A DNA stretch of 64,000 nt. Origin: Curvibacter microcysteis (lineage in GTDB: Bacteria; Pseudomonadota; Gammaproteobacteria; Burkholderiales; Burkholderiaceae_C). The notes below the pieces were generated by a model. The model searched no databases and was not told where the DNA came from. It saw only the letters and a program-made list of their open reading frames with translations. Every line of letters starts with the position of its first letter. Positions within the stretch are counted from its first letter, which is position 1. Below, piece after piece: positions 52,001 to 59,259 of the stretch. The stretch is taken from the NCBI RefSeq assembly GCF_028649435.1, contig NZ_JAQSIN010000002.1. The stretch is one strand, 5' to 3'. The position numbers and the translations under genes are program-made.

Positions 52001-52247
52001 GGCGCGCGGCGTACCGGCCTGGGATGCCATTGTCGAGTCGGCCGTTCGGCGCTTGCGCCCCATTGTGCTGACGGCAGCGGCGGCGGTTTTGGCCATGATC
52101 CCGCTGTCGCGCAGCGTGTTCTGGGGCCCGATGGCGGTGGCCATCATGGGGGGCTTGATCGTCGCCACGCTGCTGACCCTGCTGGCTTTGCCGGCCATGT
52201 ATGCGGCCTGGTTCCGCGTCAAGCGCCCCGCCATCGAGGTGGCTTGA
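49077..52247 (+). CDS. RND-family efflux pump permease (AcrB/MexB-like, HAE family)
   Basis: 1056 residues, 12 TM with two large periplasmic loops (about 30-340 and 560-870). RND hallmarks: proton-relay Asp pair in LGLLVDDAIIAVEMM (about residues 420-434), the TM1 region LTRYLLVVLLLLGF, and the C-terminal LVVGLIVATLLTLLALPAMYAAWF-like helix. The first residues (NLSKWALDHPALTRYLL) differ from the drug-pump ALDHPV(I/F)... in ways seen in the CzcA-independent, small-molecule HAE2-like group. ATG at 49077 is used; a GTG at 49065 overlaps the adaptor stop. Exports unknown hydrophobic or toxic compounds. Confidence 0.93.
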   Translation: MTQVQPKEGFNLSKWALDHPALTRYLLVVLLLLGFAAYFQLGQDEDPPFTFRAMVVRTYWPGATAQQVAEQITDKLEKTLQEVPYADKIRSYSKPGESQVIFQIKDTSRASEVANVWYQVRKKIGDIRYTLPSGVQGPFFNDEFGDVYGVIYALESDGFSYAEIKTFADDVRQSLLRVPDVAKVELFGVQDEKIFIEISQKRLAQLGLDLNAVLAQLNAQNAVESAGAVQTPLDVVQVRVQGQFEAVEQLRAMPIRGSSGNQFRLGDIGTITRGYVDPPSVKVRHNGHEVIALGVSMAKGGDIIALGKSLKTATQRIEQSLPAGVSLVQVQDQPKSVTRSVGEFVQVLIEAVVIVLAVSFISLGLHKRPGQNPLWRRYYIDIRPGLVVGITIPLVLAVTFLAMWYWGIGLHKISLGSLIIALGLLVDDAIIAVEMMVTKMEEGYDRVRAATFAYEITAMPMLTGTLITAAGFLPIGLAKSQTGEYTFAIFAVTVIALVLSWIVSVYFVPYLGVLLLKRPPHVTASQEGGGHSDGPHEMFDTPFYKSFRRTVTWCVAHRWITIGATVLIFVLGIVGMGKVQQQFFPDSSRPEILVDIWFPEGTSFAANESVTRRVEARLREEVGVQSVSTWVGSGVPRFYLPLDQVFPQTNVSQFIILPQDLKIRESLRIKLPTLLAEEFPEVRGRVKLLPNGPPVPYPVQFRVMGANPALVRERADEVKAVLRENKNMRGVNDNWNESVKVIRLEVDQAKARALGVTSQAIAQAAAAILTGASVGQFRENDKLIDIVLRQPLDERNAITDIANAYLPTASGRSIPLTQIAKPVFTWEPGVMWRENRDYAVTVQGDIVEGLQGATVTAELLPELKALEARWAAAGQAIRIEVAGAVEESSKGSASIAAGLPVMLFITFTLLMLQLQSFSRAMLVFLTGPLGIAGVAGALILLNRPFGFVALLGVIALMGMIQRNSVILIDQIEQDRARGVPAWDAIVESAVRRLRPIVLTAAAAVLAMIPLSRSVFWGPMAVAIMGGLIVATLLTLLALPAMYAAWFRVKRPAIEVA

Positions 52248-52302
52248 GTCTGCGGTGGCACAGGCCTGGCTGGTGCTTGGCGGGCGCCTGACTGGGCCTG
52301 AG

Positions 52303-52340
52303 CCCTTGGAAAGTGCTTGTTTTTCGAGCCTTTCCAAGGG
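52303..52340 (+). terminator. Hairpin after RND permease
   Basis: CCCTTGGAAAG pairs perfectly (11 bp) with CTTTCCAAGGG across a 16-base loop that contains GCT/AGC. It lies 56 bases after the RND stop and before the tRNA-Leu promoter. There is no strong T-run. Confidence 0.5.
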
Positions 52341-52392
52341 TTTGCCCACAGATTCGGCCAGGTGGATCGCCAAAACCGGCTTTCCAAGCCGC

Positions 52393-52398
52393 TAAAAT
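52393..52398 (+). promoter_or_regulatory. Candidate -10 box of the tRNA-Leu gene
   Basis: TAAAAT (5 of 6 to TATAAT), 65 bases before the mature tRNA-Leu 5' end. No convincing -35 was seen. Confidence 0.35.
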
Positions 52399-52463
52399 AG
52401 AAGGTTGACCGATTTCGTTGGGGTGGTCAGTGTGAGCTGATCACCTGTTTTGTTTTGCAGGGC

Positions 52464-52550
52464 GCGCGGGTGGCGAAATTGGTAGACGCACCAGGTTTAG
52501 GTCCTGACGCCAGCAATGGTGTGGGGGTTCGAGTCCCCCCCCGCGCACCA
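52464..52550 (+). tRNA. tRNA-Leu (anticodon UAG)
   Basis: 87 bases including CCA. Acceptor stem GCGCGGG/CCCGCGC, D-arm with GGTAGACGCA, anticodon loop TTTAGGT (anticodon TAG, reading CUA/CUN), a long variable arm, and T-arm GGTTCGAGTCC. This is the type II tRNA layout of tRNA-Leu. The CCA is encoded. It is 73 bases upstream of the trigger factor ATG. Confidence 0.95.
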
Positions 52551-52623
52551 CCAAAAAACTTATTCACGCCAGGCGACGACGTGCTTGATCACGCAGCCTG
52601 CCATGCCATATCAGGAGAATTTG

Positions 52624-53934
52624 ATGGCTGTTACCGTTGAGACCCTCGAGAAACTCGAACGCAAGATCACGCTGACCTTGCCCGTCACCGCGATCCAGGC
52701 TGAAGTGGACACGCGCCTCAAGCGCATGGCCCGCACCGTCAAGATGGACGGTTTCCGTCCTGGCAAGGTGCCGATGGCCGTGGTGGCCCAGCGCTATGGT
52801 TACTCCGTCCAGTACGAAGTGATGAACGACAAGGTGGGCGAGGCCTTTGCCCTGGCCGCCAACGAAGCCAAGCTGCGTGTCGCTGGTCAGCCCCGCATCA
52901 CCGAAAAAGAAGGCGCGCCCGAAGGCGAGCTGACCTTTGACGCCGTGTTTGAAGTGTTCCCCGAAGTCAAGATCGGCGACCTGAGCACCGCTGAAGTCGA
53001 AAAGCTGTCGGCCGAAGTGGACGACGCTGCCATCGACAAGACCCTGGAAATCCTGCGCAAGCAACGCCGTACCTTTGCCCAACGTGGTCAAGATCAAGCG
53101 GCTCAAGACAGCGACCGCGTGACGGTTGACTTCGAAGGCAAGATCGACGGCGAACCCTTCGCTGGCGGCAAGGCTGAAGACTTCCAGTTCCTGATCGCTG
53201 ACGGTCAGATGCTGAAAGAATTCGAAGACGCCGTGCGCGGCATGAAGGCTGGCGAAAGCAAGACCTTCCCCTTGGCCTTCCCGGCCGACTACCACGGCAA
53301 GGACGTGGCCGGCAAGCAAGCCGACTTCCTGGTCACCGTGAAGAAGATCGAAGCCGCCAACTTGCCCGAAGTGAACGACGCTTTGGCCAAGTCCCTGGGC
53401 ATCGCTGAAGGCACCGTGGAAGCCCTGCGCGCCGACATCAAGAAGAACCTGGAGCGCGAAGTCAAGTTCCGTCTGCTGGCCCGCAACAAGCAAGCCGTGA
53501 TGGACGCCTTGGTTGGCAAGGCCGAACTCGACCTGCCCAACGCCAGCATCAACGCTGAAGTCGCTCGCATGGTGGAAGGCGCCCGCGCCGACCTGAAGCA
53601 ACGCGGCATCAAGGACGCTGACAAGGCCCCGATCCCTGACGAAGTGTTCCGTCCTCAAGCCGAGCGCCGCGTGCGCCTGGGCCTGGTGGTGGCCGAGCTG
53701 GTTCGTGCCAACGAACTGCAAGCCAAGCCTGAGCAACTGAAGGCCCACGTCGAAGAGCTGGCTGCCAGCTACGAGAAGCCGGCTGAAGTCGTGCGTTGGT
53801 ACTTCGGTGACAACAACCGCCTGGCTGAAGTCGAAGGCGTTGTGATCGAAAACAACGTGACCGAATTCGTGCTGGCCCGCGCCAAGGTCACTGAAAAGCA
53901 AGTCGCTTTTGACGAGCTGATGGGTCAAGCCTGA
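52624..53934 (+). CDS. tig: Trigger factor, ribosome-associated chaperone
   Basis: 436 residues (E. coli 432). N-terminal ribosome-binding domain with the conserved FRPGKVPMAVV loop (residues ~38-48), FKBP-like PPIase domain about 160-240 (RVTVDFEGKIDGEPFAGGKAEDFQFLI), and the helical C-terminal arms. ATG at 52624 follows AGGAGAATTTG. It binds nascent chains at the exit tunnel. First gene of the tig-clpP-clpX-lon proteostasis block. A clear terminator-like hairpin follows. Confidence 0.97.
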   Translation: MAVTVETLEKLERKITLTLPVTAIQAEVDTRLKRMARTVKMDGFRPGKVPMAVVAQRYGYSVQYEVMNDKVGEAFALAANEAKLRVAGQPRITEKEGAPEGELTFDAVFEVFPEVKIGDLSTAEVEKLSAEVDDAAIDKTLEILRKQRRTFAQRGQDQAAQDSDRVTVDFEGKIDGEPFAGGKAEDFQFLIADGQMLKEFEDAVRGMKAGESKTFPLAFPADYHGKDVAGKQADFLVTVKKIEAANLPEVNDALAKSLGIAEGTVEALRADIKKNLEREVKFRLLARNKQAVMDALVGKAELDLPNASINAEVARMVEGARADLKQRGIKDADKAPIPDEVFRPQAERRVRLGLVVAELVRANELQAKPEQLKAHVEELAASYEKPAEVVRWYFGDNNRLAEVEGVVIENNVTEFVLARAKVTEKQVAFDELMGQA

Positions 53935-53965
53935 TTCTGATCTCTTCACCTTGAAGTGAACTGTC

Positions 53966-54004
53966 GGGGCTTGTGCTTTGCTGCACAAGCCCCACTTCAT
54001 TTTT
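53966..54004 (+). terminator. Terminator between tig and clpP
   Basis: GGGGCTTGTG-7 nt-CACAAGCCCC perfect 10-bp stem (53966-53993), then CATTTTT. The outer GAAGTG/CACTTC can extend the pairing. Rho-independent terminator with a short U-tract, 32 bases after the tig stop. Confidence 0.65.
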
Positions 54005-54040
54005 GGGTACAGTATCGATTCCTCTTGGAGAGAAATAAGC

Positions 54041-54649
54041 ATGAGCGCACTGGACATTCAAGGCCTGGGCATGGTCCCCATGGTCATCGAGCAATCGGGT
54101 CGTGGCGAACGGTCCTACGACATTTACTCCCGCCTCCTCAAGGAGCGCGTGGTTTTTCTGGTGGGCCCGGTGAACGACCAGACCGCTAACCTGGTCGTGG
54201 CGCAGTTGCTCTTCCTGGAGAGCGAGAACCCGGACAAGGACATTTCCTTCTACATCAACTCGCCCGGCGGTTCGGTCAGCGCCGGCATGGCCATCTACGA
54301 CACGATGAATTTCATCAAGCCGCAGGTGTCCACGCTGTGCATCGGCATGGCGGCCAGCATGGGCGCTTTCTTGTTGTCCGCCGGTGAAAAGGGCAAGCGT
54401 TACTCGCTGCCCAATTCCAAGGTCATGATCCATCAGCCCCTGGGCGGTGCCCAAGGCCAGGCGACCGAGATCGAGATCCACGCCCGTGAAATCTTGAAGA
54501 CGCGCGAACAGCTCAACAAGATCTTGGCCGACCGCACCGGTCAGCCGCTTGAAAAGATCGAGCGCGACACCGAGCGCGACTACTACCTGTCGGCCGATGA
54601 GGCCAAGGACTACGGTCTGATCGACCAAGTCATTGCCAAACGCCCCTGA
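54041..54649 (+). CDS. clpP: ATP-dependent Clp protease proteolytic subunit
   Basis: 202 residues. Serine-protease triad S106 (GMAASMGAF), H131 (KVMIHQPLGG) and D180 (ERDTERDYYL), at the standard spacing. ATG at 54041 follows GGAGAGAAATAAGC and matches the family start with a short propeptide. Forms the tetradecameric chamber driven by ClpX (next gene) and ClpA. Unlike the E. coli layout, a strong terminator lies between clpP and clpX here. Confidence 0.97.
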   Translation: MSALDIQGLGMVPMVIEQSGRGERSYDIYSRLLKERVVFLVGPVNDQTANLVVAQLLFLESENPDKDISFYINSPGGSVSAGMAIYDTMNFIKPQVSTLCIGMAASMGAFLLSAGEKGKRYSLPNSKVMIHQPLGGAQGQATEIEIHAREILKTREQLNKILADRTGQPLEKIERDTERDYYLSADEAKDYGLIDQVIAKRP

Positions 54650-54667
54650 GCGAAACCCGGCAGGTTG

Positions 54668-54706
54668 AACGGCGTTTCCCAGGATGGGAAAACGCCGTTT
54701 TTTATT
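54668..54706 (+). terminator. Rho-independent terminator between clpP and clpX
   Basis: AACGGCGTTTCCC pairs with GGGAAAACGCCGTT (13 pairs, one bulged A) across a 5-base loop, followed by a run of T (54697-54706). Well-formed intrinsic terminator 18 bases after the clpP stop. Confidence 0.8.
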
Positions 54707-54746
54707 TCGCTATCATCTAGAACTACGCGTTACAAGGCATTCCGAC

Positions 54747-56012
54747 ATGGCCGAGAAAAAAGGCTCCTCCAGCGAAAAAACCCTCTACTGCTCCTTCTGT
54801 GGCAAAAGCCAGCACGAAGTGAAGAAGCTGATCGCCGGACCATCGGTTTTCATCTGCGACGAATGCATTGACTTGTGCAATGAAATCATCCGCGATGAAC
54901 TGCCTGCGACTGAGGTGGGGCGTGAGGCGCGCGGCGACTTGCCGACGCCCGTCGAAATCAAGGCCAACCTCGACAACTACGTGATTGGCCAGGAAGTGGC
55001 CAAGCGAACTTTGGCCGTGGCGGTCTACAACCACTACAAGCGCCTGCGCCACAAGGAAAAGGGCGTCAAAGACGAGGTGGAGCTGTCCAAGAGCAACATC
55101 TTGTTGATCGGCCCCACGGGCTCTGGCAAGACCTTGCTGGCCCAGACCCTGGCCCGCATGCTGGACGTGCCTTTTGTGATGGCCGATGCCACCACCCTGA
55201 CCGAAGCGGGTTATGTGGGTGAGGACGTTGAGAACATCGTTCAAAAGCTGCTGCAAAGCTGCAATTACGAAGTCGAGCGCGCTCAGCGCGGCATCGTCTA
55301 CATCGATGAAATCGACAAGATTTCACGCAAGTCGGACAACCCTTCGATCACCCGCGATGTGTCGGGCGAAGGTGTGCAGCAAGCCCTGTTGAAGCTGATC
55401 GAAGGCACGATGGCCAGTGTGCCGCCCCAAGGCGGTCGCAAGCACCCGAACCAGGACTTCCTGCAGATCGATACCACCAACATCCTGTTCATCTGTGGTG
55501 GCGCGTTTGCGGGCATCGAAAAGGTGATCGAGAACCGCACCGAGGCTTCGGGCATCGGTTTCGGCGCTTCGGTGAAGAGCAAGAAGCAGCGCAGCCTGAC
55601 CGACATGTTCGGTGAGATCGAGCCTGAAGACTTGATCAAGTTCGGTCTGATCCCCGAATTGGTGGGCCGCATGCCGGTGGTCACGACCCTGGCTGAGCTG
55701 ACCGAAGAGGCCCTGGTGCAAATCCTGACCGAGCCCAAGAATGCGCTGATCAAGCAGTACAGCAAGCTGCTGGCCATGGAGGGGGTTGATCTGGAGATCC
55801 GTCCGGCCGCTCTGCAAGCCATTGCCAAGAAGGCTTTGGCGCGCAAGACCGGTGCCCGCGGCCTGCGTTCCATCCTGGAGCACGCGCTGCTGGACACGAT
55901 GTACGAGTTGCCCAACGTCTCGAACGTCGAAAAAGTGGTGGTGGACGAGTCCACCATCGAAGAGAACAAGCCGCCGCTGCTGGTCTACCACGAAGCAGCC
56001 AAGAAGGCTTGA
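54747..56012 (+). CDS. clpX: ClpX, AAA+ unfoldase of the ClpXP protease
   Basis: 421 residues. N-terminal zinc-binding domain with C15, C18, C37 and C40, then Walker A GPTGSGKT (122-129), Walker B IVYIDEIDKI, the IGF-type ClpP-docking loop region (IGFGAS), sensor/R-finger regions and the C-terminal small domain. ATG at 54747 is in the family position; the longer frame from 54684 would start inside the terminator. Unfolds tagged substrates for ClpP. Needs its own promoter or read-through, since the terminator upstream is strong; TATCAT at 54711-54716 is a possible -10. Confidence 0.97.
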   Translation: MAEKKGSSSEKTLYCSFCGKSQHEVKKLIAGPSVFICDECIDLCNEIIRDELPATEVGREARGDLPTPVEIKANLDNYVIGQEVAKRTLAVAVYNHYKRLRHKEKGVKDEVELSKSNILLIGPTGSGKTLLAQTLARMLDVPFVMADATTLTEAGYVGEDVENIVQKLLQSCNYEVERAQRGIVYIDEIDKISRKSDNPSITRDVSGEGVQQALLKLIEGTMASVPPQGGRKHPNQDFLQIDTTNILFICGGAFAGIEKVIENRTEASGIGFGASVKSKKQRSLTDMFGEIEPEDLIKFGLIPELVGRMPVVTTLAELTEEALVQILTEPKNALIKQYSKLLAMEGVDLEIRPAALQAIAKKALARKTGARGLRSILEHALLDTMYELPNVSNVEKVVVDESTIEENKPPLLVYHEAAKKA

Positions 56013-56087
56013 GCGCATTGCCTGGCCACCGCGCCGTGACGACCGGATTCAACCCATCCGCACCGAAGTCCTTGCACTTTGGGTGGG

Positions 56088-56114
56088 TTGAAATCCGCCG
56101 TTTGCGGACCATAT
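56088..56114 (+). promoter_or_regulatory. Candidate sigma-32 (heat-shock) promoter of lon
   Basis: GGTTGAAA with TTGAAA at 56088-56093, 15-base spacer, then CCATAT (56109-56114), compared with the sigma-32 pattern CTTGAA-N13-17-CCCCATnT. Predicted start about 18 bases before the lon ATG. A CCGCC...GCGG inverted repeat lies in the spacer. Confidence 0.45.
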
Positions 56115-56138
56115 TCACCAGGTAACCAAAGGATATTC

Positions 56139-58583
56139 ATGTCCGGACAAGCTCCCCTGCCTGCCAGCCCTCTCGACCTGCCGCTGTTGCCTTTGCGCGA
56201 TGTGGTGGTGTTCCCTCACATGGTGATCCCGCTGTTCGTGGGTCGCCCGAAAAGCATCAAGGCCCTTGAACTTGCGATGGAGGCCGAGCGCCGCATCATG
56301 CTGGTGGCCCAGCGCACCGCCGCCAAGGACGAGCCCTCGGTGGCCGACATGTTCTCGGTCGGCTGCGTCTCCACCATTTTGCAAATGCTCAAGCTGCCCG
56401 ATGGCACCGTCAAGGTGTTGGTTGAGGGGCAGCAGCGCGCCACGGTCGAGAAGATCGACGACGCTGAAACGCATTTCACTGCCACCGTGCTGCCCTTGAG
56501 TCCGGCCGAAGCGGAAGGCGCCAAGGCCAGCGAGATCGAAGCCCTGCGCCGTGCGGTGATGCAGCAGTTTGACCAGTACGTCAAACTCAACAAGAAGATT
56601 CCGCCTGAAATCCTGACCTCGATCGCCAGCATCGATGATCCAGGCCGTCTGGCGGACACCATTGCGGCCCACCTGCCTCTCAAGTTGGACAACAAGCAAG
56701 CTGTGCTCGATTTGGCCAGCATCAAAGAGCGGCTGGAGAACCTGTACGAGCAGTTGGAGCGTGAAGTCGACATCCTCAATGTCGACAAGAAGATCCGTGG
56801 CCGCGTGAAGCGCCAAATGGAGAAGAACCAGCGCGACTTCTACCTGAACGAGCAGGTCAAGGCCATCCAGAAGGAACTGGGCGAAGGCGAAGAGGGCGCT
56901 GACATCGAAGAGATTGAGAAGCGCATCAAGCTCGCCAAGATGCCCAAGGAAGCCTTGAAGAAGGCGGAGAGCGAACTCAAGAAGCTCAAGCTCATGTCGC
57001 CCATGTCGGCTGAGGCCACCGTGGTGCGCAACTACATCGACGTGTTGATCGGTCTGCCCTGGAGCAAGAAGACCAAGATCAAGCACGACCTGGGCAACGC
57101 CGAGAGCGTGCTCAATGAAGACCACCATGGCCTCGAAAAGGTCAAGGACCGCATCCTTGAGTACCTCGCGGTGCAACAGCGTGTGGACAAGGTCAAGGCG
57201 CCGATCCTCTGCTTGGTCGGTCCGCCGGGCGTGGGCAAGACTTCGCTGGGGCAGTCGATTGCCAAGGCCACGGGGCGCAAGTACGTTCGCATGGCCTTGG
57301 GTGGCATGCGCGACGAGGCCGAGATCCGGGGCCACCGCCGCACCTACATCGGTGCCTTGCCGGGCAAGGTCTTGCAAAGCCTGACCAAAGTCGGCACGCG
57401 CAATCCGCTGTTCCTGCTCGACGAAATCGACAAGCTGGGCACGGACTTCCGGGGAGACCCGTCGAGCGCGTTGCTGGAGGTCTTGGACCCCGAGCAAAAC
57501 CACACCTTTGGCGACCACTATGTTGAAGTTGATTACGACCTCAGCGATGTGATGTTCGTCGCCACCTCCAACTCGATGAACATCCCGCCAGCACTGCTGG
57601 ACCGGATGGAGGTCATCCGCCTTTCGGGTTACACCGAGGACGAAAAGACCAGCATCGCGCTGAAGTACCTGCTGCCCAAGCAGATGACCAACAACGGTGT
57701 CAAGGACAGCGAGTTGCTGGTGACCGAAGAGGCCGTGCGCGATGTGGTGCGTTACTACACCCGCGAAGCCGGTGTGCGTTCGTTGGAGCGCGAGCTGTCC
57801 AAGATCTGCCGCAAGGTGGTCAAGGCTTTGCTGCTCAAGAAGATGACGCCGCAAGTCGTGGTCAACGGCGAGAACCTGCATGAGTTCCTGGGTGTGCGCA
57901 AGTACACCTACGGCCGTGCCGAGCAGCAAAACCAGGTGGGTCAGGTCGTTGGCCTCGCCTGGACCGAGGTGGGGGGCGACTTGCTGACCATCGAGGCCGC
58001 CATGATGCCGGGCAAGGGCGTGATCACGCGCACCGGCTCCCTGGGCGATGTCATGAAGGAATCGGTCGAGGCCGCCCGCACCGTGGTGCGCAGCCGTGCC
58101 CGGGCCTTGGGCATCAAGAACGAAGTGTTCGAGAAGAACGACATCCACATCCACGTCCCCGATGGCGCCACCCCCAAGGATGGCCCGAGCGCTGGCGCGG
58201 CGATGGCGACCGCTTTCGTTTCGGCCATGACCGGCATTCCGGTGCGCGGCGATGTGGCCATGACCGGTGAAATCACCTTGCGTGGCGAGGTCACGGCGAT
58301 CGGTGGGCTCAAGGAAAAACTGCTGGCCGCCTTGCGCGGTGGCATCAAGACCGTGCTGATCCCCGAAGAGAACGTCAAGGACCTGCAGGAGATTCCCGAG
58401 AACGTGAAAAACGGTTTGGAGATCGTCCCGGTGCGCTGGATCGACAAGGTGTTGGAAGTCGCTCTTGAGCGTCAACCCGTCCCCTTGACCGACGAGGAGG
58501 TGGCGGCTGCCGCAGCGGCCGCCGCTTCTGCCCCAGCGGTGCCGGCAGCGGCAGCGGCCTCGACCGACAGCCTCAAACATTGA
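56139..58583 (+). CDS. lon: ATP-dependent protease Lon (LonA)
   Basis: 814 residues: LON substrate-binding domain (LPLLPLRDVVVFPHMVIPLFVGR at 13-35), coiled linker, AAA+ domain with Walker A GPPGVGKTS and Walker B FLLDEIDKLG, and peptidase domain with dyad S684 (DGPSAG) and K727 (GGLKEKLL). RBS AAAGGA lies before ATG 56139. The C-terminus carries an unusual Ala-rich tail (about 15 Ala in the last 30 residues), beyond the usual Lon end. Quality-control protease for misfolded and regulatory proteins. Preceded by a sigma-32-like promoter. Confidence 0.97.
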   Translation: MSGQAPLPASPLDLPLLPLRDVVVFPHMVIPLFVGRPKSIKALELAMEAERRIMLVAQRTAAKDEPSVADMFSVGCVSTILQMLKLPDGTVKVLVEGQQRATVEKIDDAETHFTATVLPLSPAEAEGAKASEIEALRRAVMQQFDQYVKLNKKIPPEILTSIASIDDPGRLADTIAAHLPLKLDNKQAVLDLASIKERLENLYEQLEREVDILNVDKKIRGRVKRQMEKNQRDFYLNEQVKAIQKELGEGEEGADIEEIEKRIKLAKMPKEALKKAESELKKLKLMSPMSAEATVVRNYIDVLIGLPWSKKTKIKHDLGNAESVLNEDHHGLEKVKDRILEYLAVQQRVDKVKAPILCLVGPPGVGKTSLGQSIAKATGRKYVRMALGGMRDEAEIRGHRRTYIGALPGKVLQSLTKVGTRNPLFLLDEIDKLGTDFRGDPSSALLEVLDPEQNHTFGDHYVEVDYDLSDVMFVATSNSMNIPPALLDRMEVIRLSGYTEDEKTSIALKYLLPKQMTNNGVKDSELLVTEEAVRDVVRYYTREAGVRSLERELSKICRKVVKALLLKKMTPQVVVNGENLHEFLGVRKYTYGRAEQQNQVGQVVGLAWTEVGGDLLTIEAAMMPGKGVITRTGSLGDVMKESVEAARTVVRSRARALGIKNEVFEKNDIHIHVPDGATPKDGPSAGAAMATAFVSAMTGIPVRGDVAMTGEITLRGEVTAIGGLKEKLLAALRGGIKTVLIPEENVKDLQEIPENVKNGLEIVPVRWIDKVLEVALERQPVPLTDEEVAAAAAAAASAPAVPAAAAASTDSLKH

Positions 58584-58650
58584 GTCAAGCGGGGTGAAGA
58601 AGCGGTTTGCTTTTTCAAGCCAAGACGCTTCTATCACCCCAAAATGACGC

Positions 58651-58656
58651 TATAAT
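58651..58656 (+). promoter_or_regulatory. -10 box of the tRNA-Gly promoter
   Basis: Perfect TATAAT 39 bases before the mature tRNA-Gly 5' end. The -35 region is not obvious. Confidence 0.55.
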
Positions 58657-58695
58657 TTGAAGCTCGCAACACGACTGAGAAGTGGTGTTGCACAT

Positions 58696-58771
58696 GCGGG
58701 AATAGCTCAGTTGGTAGAGCGCAACCTTGCCAAGGTTGAGGTCGAGAGTTCGAGACTCTTTTCCCGCTCCA
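58696..58771 (+). tRNA. tRNA-Gly (anticodon GCC)
   Basis: 76 bases with encoded CCA. Acceptor GCGGGAA/TTCCCGC, D-arm TAGCTCAGTTGGTAGAGC, anticodon loop TTGCCAA (GCC) and T-arm AGTTCGAGACT. Confidence 0.97.
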
Positions 58772-58778
58772 GTTTTCC

Positions 58779-58807
58779 AAAAAGGAAAGTCAAAACTTCC
58801 CTTTTTT
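58779..58807 (+). terminator. Hairpin with U-tract between tRNA-Gly and tRNA-Cys
   Basis: AAAAAGGAAAGT-CAAA-ACTTCCCTTTTTT: 12-bp stem with one mismatch, ending in a run of T. It looks like an intrinsic terminator but tRNA-Cys starts only 15 bases later, so it may instead act as an RNA-processing spacer with partial termination. Confidence 0.55.
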
Positions 58808-58822
58808 GTGGCAAGCCCACAT

Positions 58823-58896
58823 GGCGCGATAGCAAAGCGGTTATGCCCCGGATTGCAAATCCGGTTAGTCCAGTTCGACTCTGGATCGCGCCTCCA
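58823..58896 (+). tRNA. tRNA-Cys (anticodon GCA)
   Basis: 74 bases with encoded CCA. Acceptor GGCGCGA/TCGCGCC, anticodon loop TTGCAAA (GCA) and T-arm CAGTTCGACTCTG. Confidence 0.96.
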
Positions 58897-58926
58897 GAAT
58901 ACATTTCTCATCGGTCACGATGACGC

Positions 58927-58951
58927 AGCCCGGTTCCGCCGGGCTTTTTTT
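58927..58951 (+). terminator. Rho-independent terminator after the tRNA pair
   Basis: AGCCCGG-TTCCG-CCGGGCT, a 7-bp GC stem followed by a run of seven T. Classic intrinsic terminator 30 bases after tRNA-Cys. Confidence 0.85.
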
Positions 58952-59109
58952 CGTCCCTGCGTTCCACAAGGACTGTCTGGCGCCCACATCCTCTGGTCTG
59001 GCGTGTCGCCGTTCGCTGCATACACCGTGTGCAAGGCGCAACCCCGCCTCAGCCTTCCGTCGAATCCTTCACATTAATTGACGCCACCCCTTCCGGTGCA
59101 CTTGAAAAA

Positions 59110-59214
59110 ATGTGTAAAAATTGTCTGGCTAAGCTTCAGAGAGAAGCCAGCCTGACCCTTGTTCATCAGTTCGGTCTGCGCCCTGGCGGCTGCTTGAACT
59201 GCCCTTTGCGGTGA
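59110..59214 (+). CDS. Possible 34-residue CxxC...CxxC microprotein (speculative)
   Basis: ATG-TGA reading frame of 34 codons with Cys at positions 2, 5, 28 and 31 (MCKNC at the start, CLNC near the end), a zinc-ribbon-like arrangement with net positive charge. No Shine-Dalgarno-like sequence is visible upstream (only A-rich bases), and GC codon bias cannot be judged at this length. Listed because the Cys pattern is non-random looking; no family is recognised. Confidence 0.18.
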   Translation: MCKNCLAKLQREASLTLVHQFGLRPGGCLNCPLR

Positions 59215-59259
59215 TCAACGGGATCCGCATTTTTCAACATCGACCCGGAGTTCCAATCC

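Larger units (their letters stand above)
58897..59259. other. Intergenic region before the exopolysaccharide locus
   Basis: 363 bases. Holds the tRNA terminator at its left end and TTGACG at 59078-59083, which could be a -35 but has no good -10. A 34-codon ORF with two CxxC pairs (59110-59214, annotated separately) is the only coding candidate. Promoter of the downstream locus is expected here but could not be pinned down. Confidence 0.5.

Noticed and set aside
48951..52373. An 1140-codon minus-strand frame under the RND permease
   Set aside because: Same codon-bias artefact: antisense to a clear RND gene, no ribosome site, His/Gln-rich composition without motifs.
56115..58637. An 840-codon minus-strand frame under lon
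   Set aside because: Antisense to the intact Lon protease, with no recognisable domain; composition is that of a codon-bias shadow.
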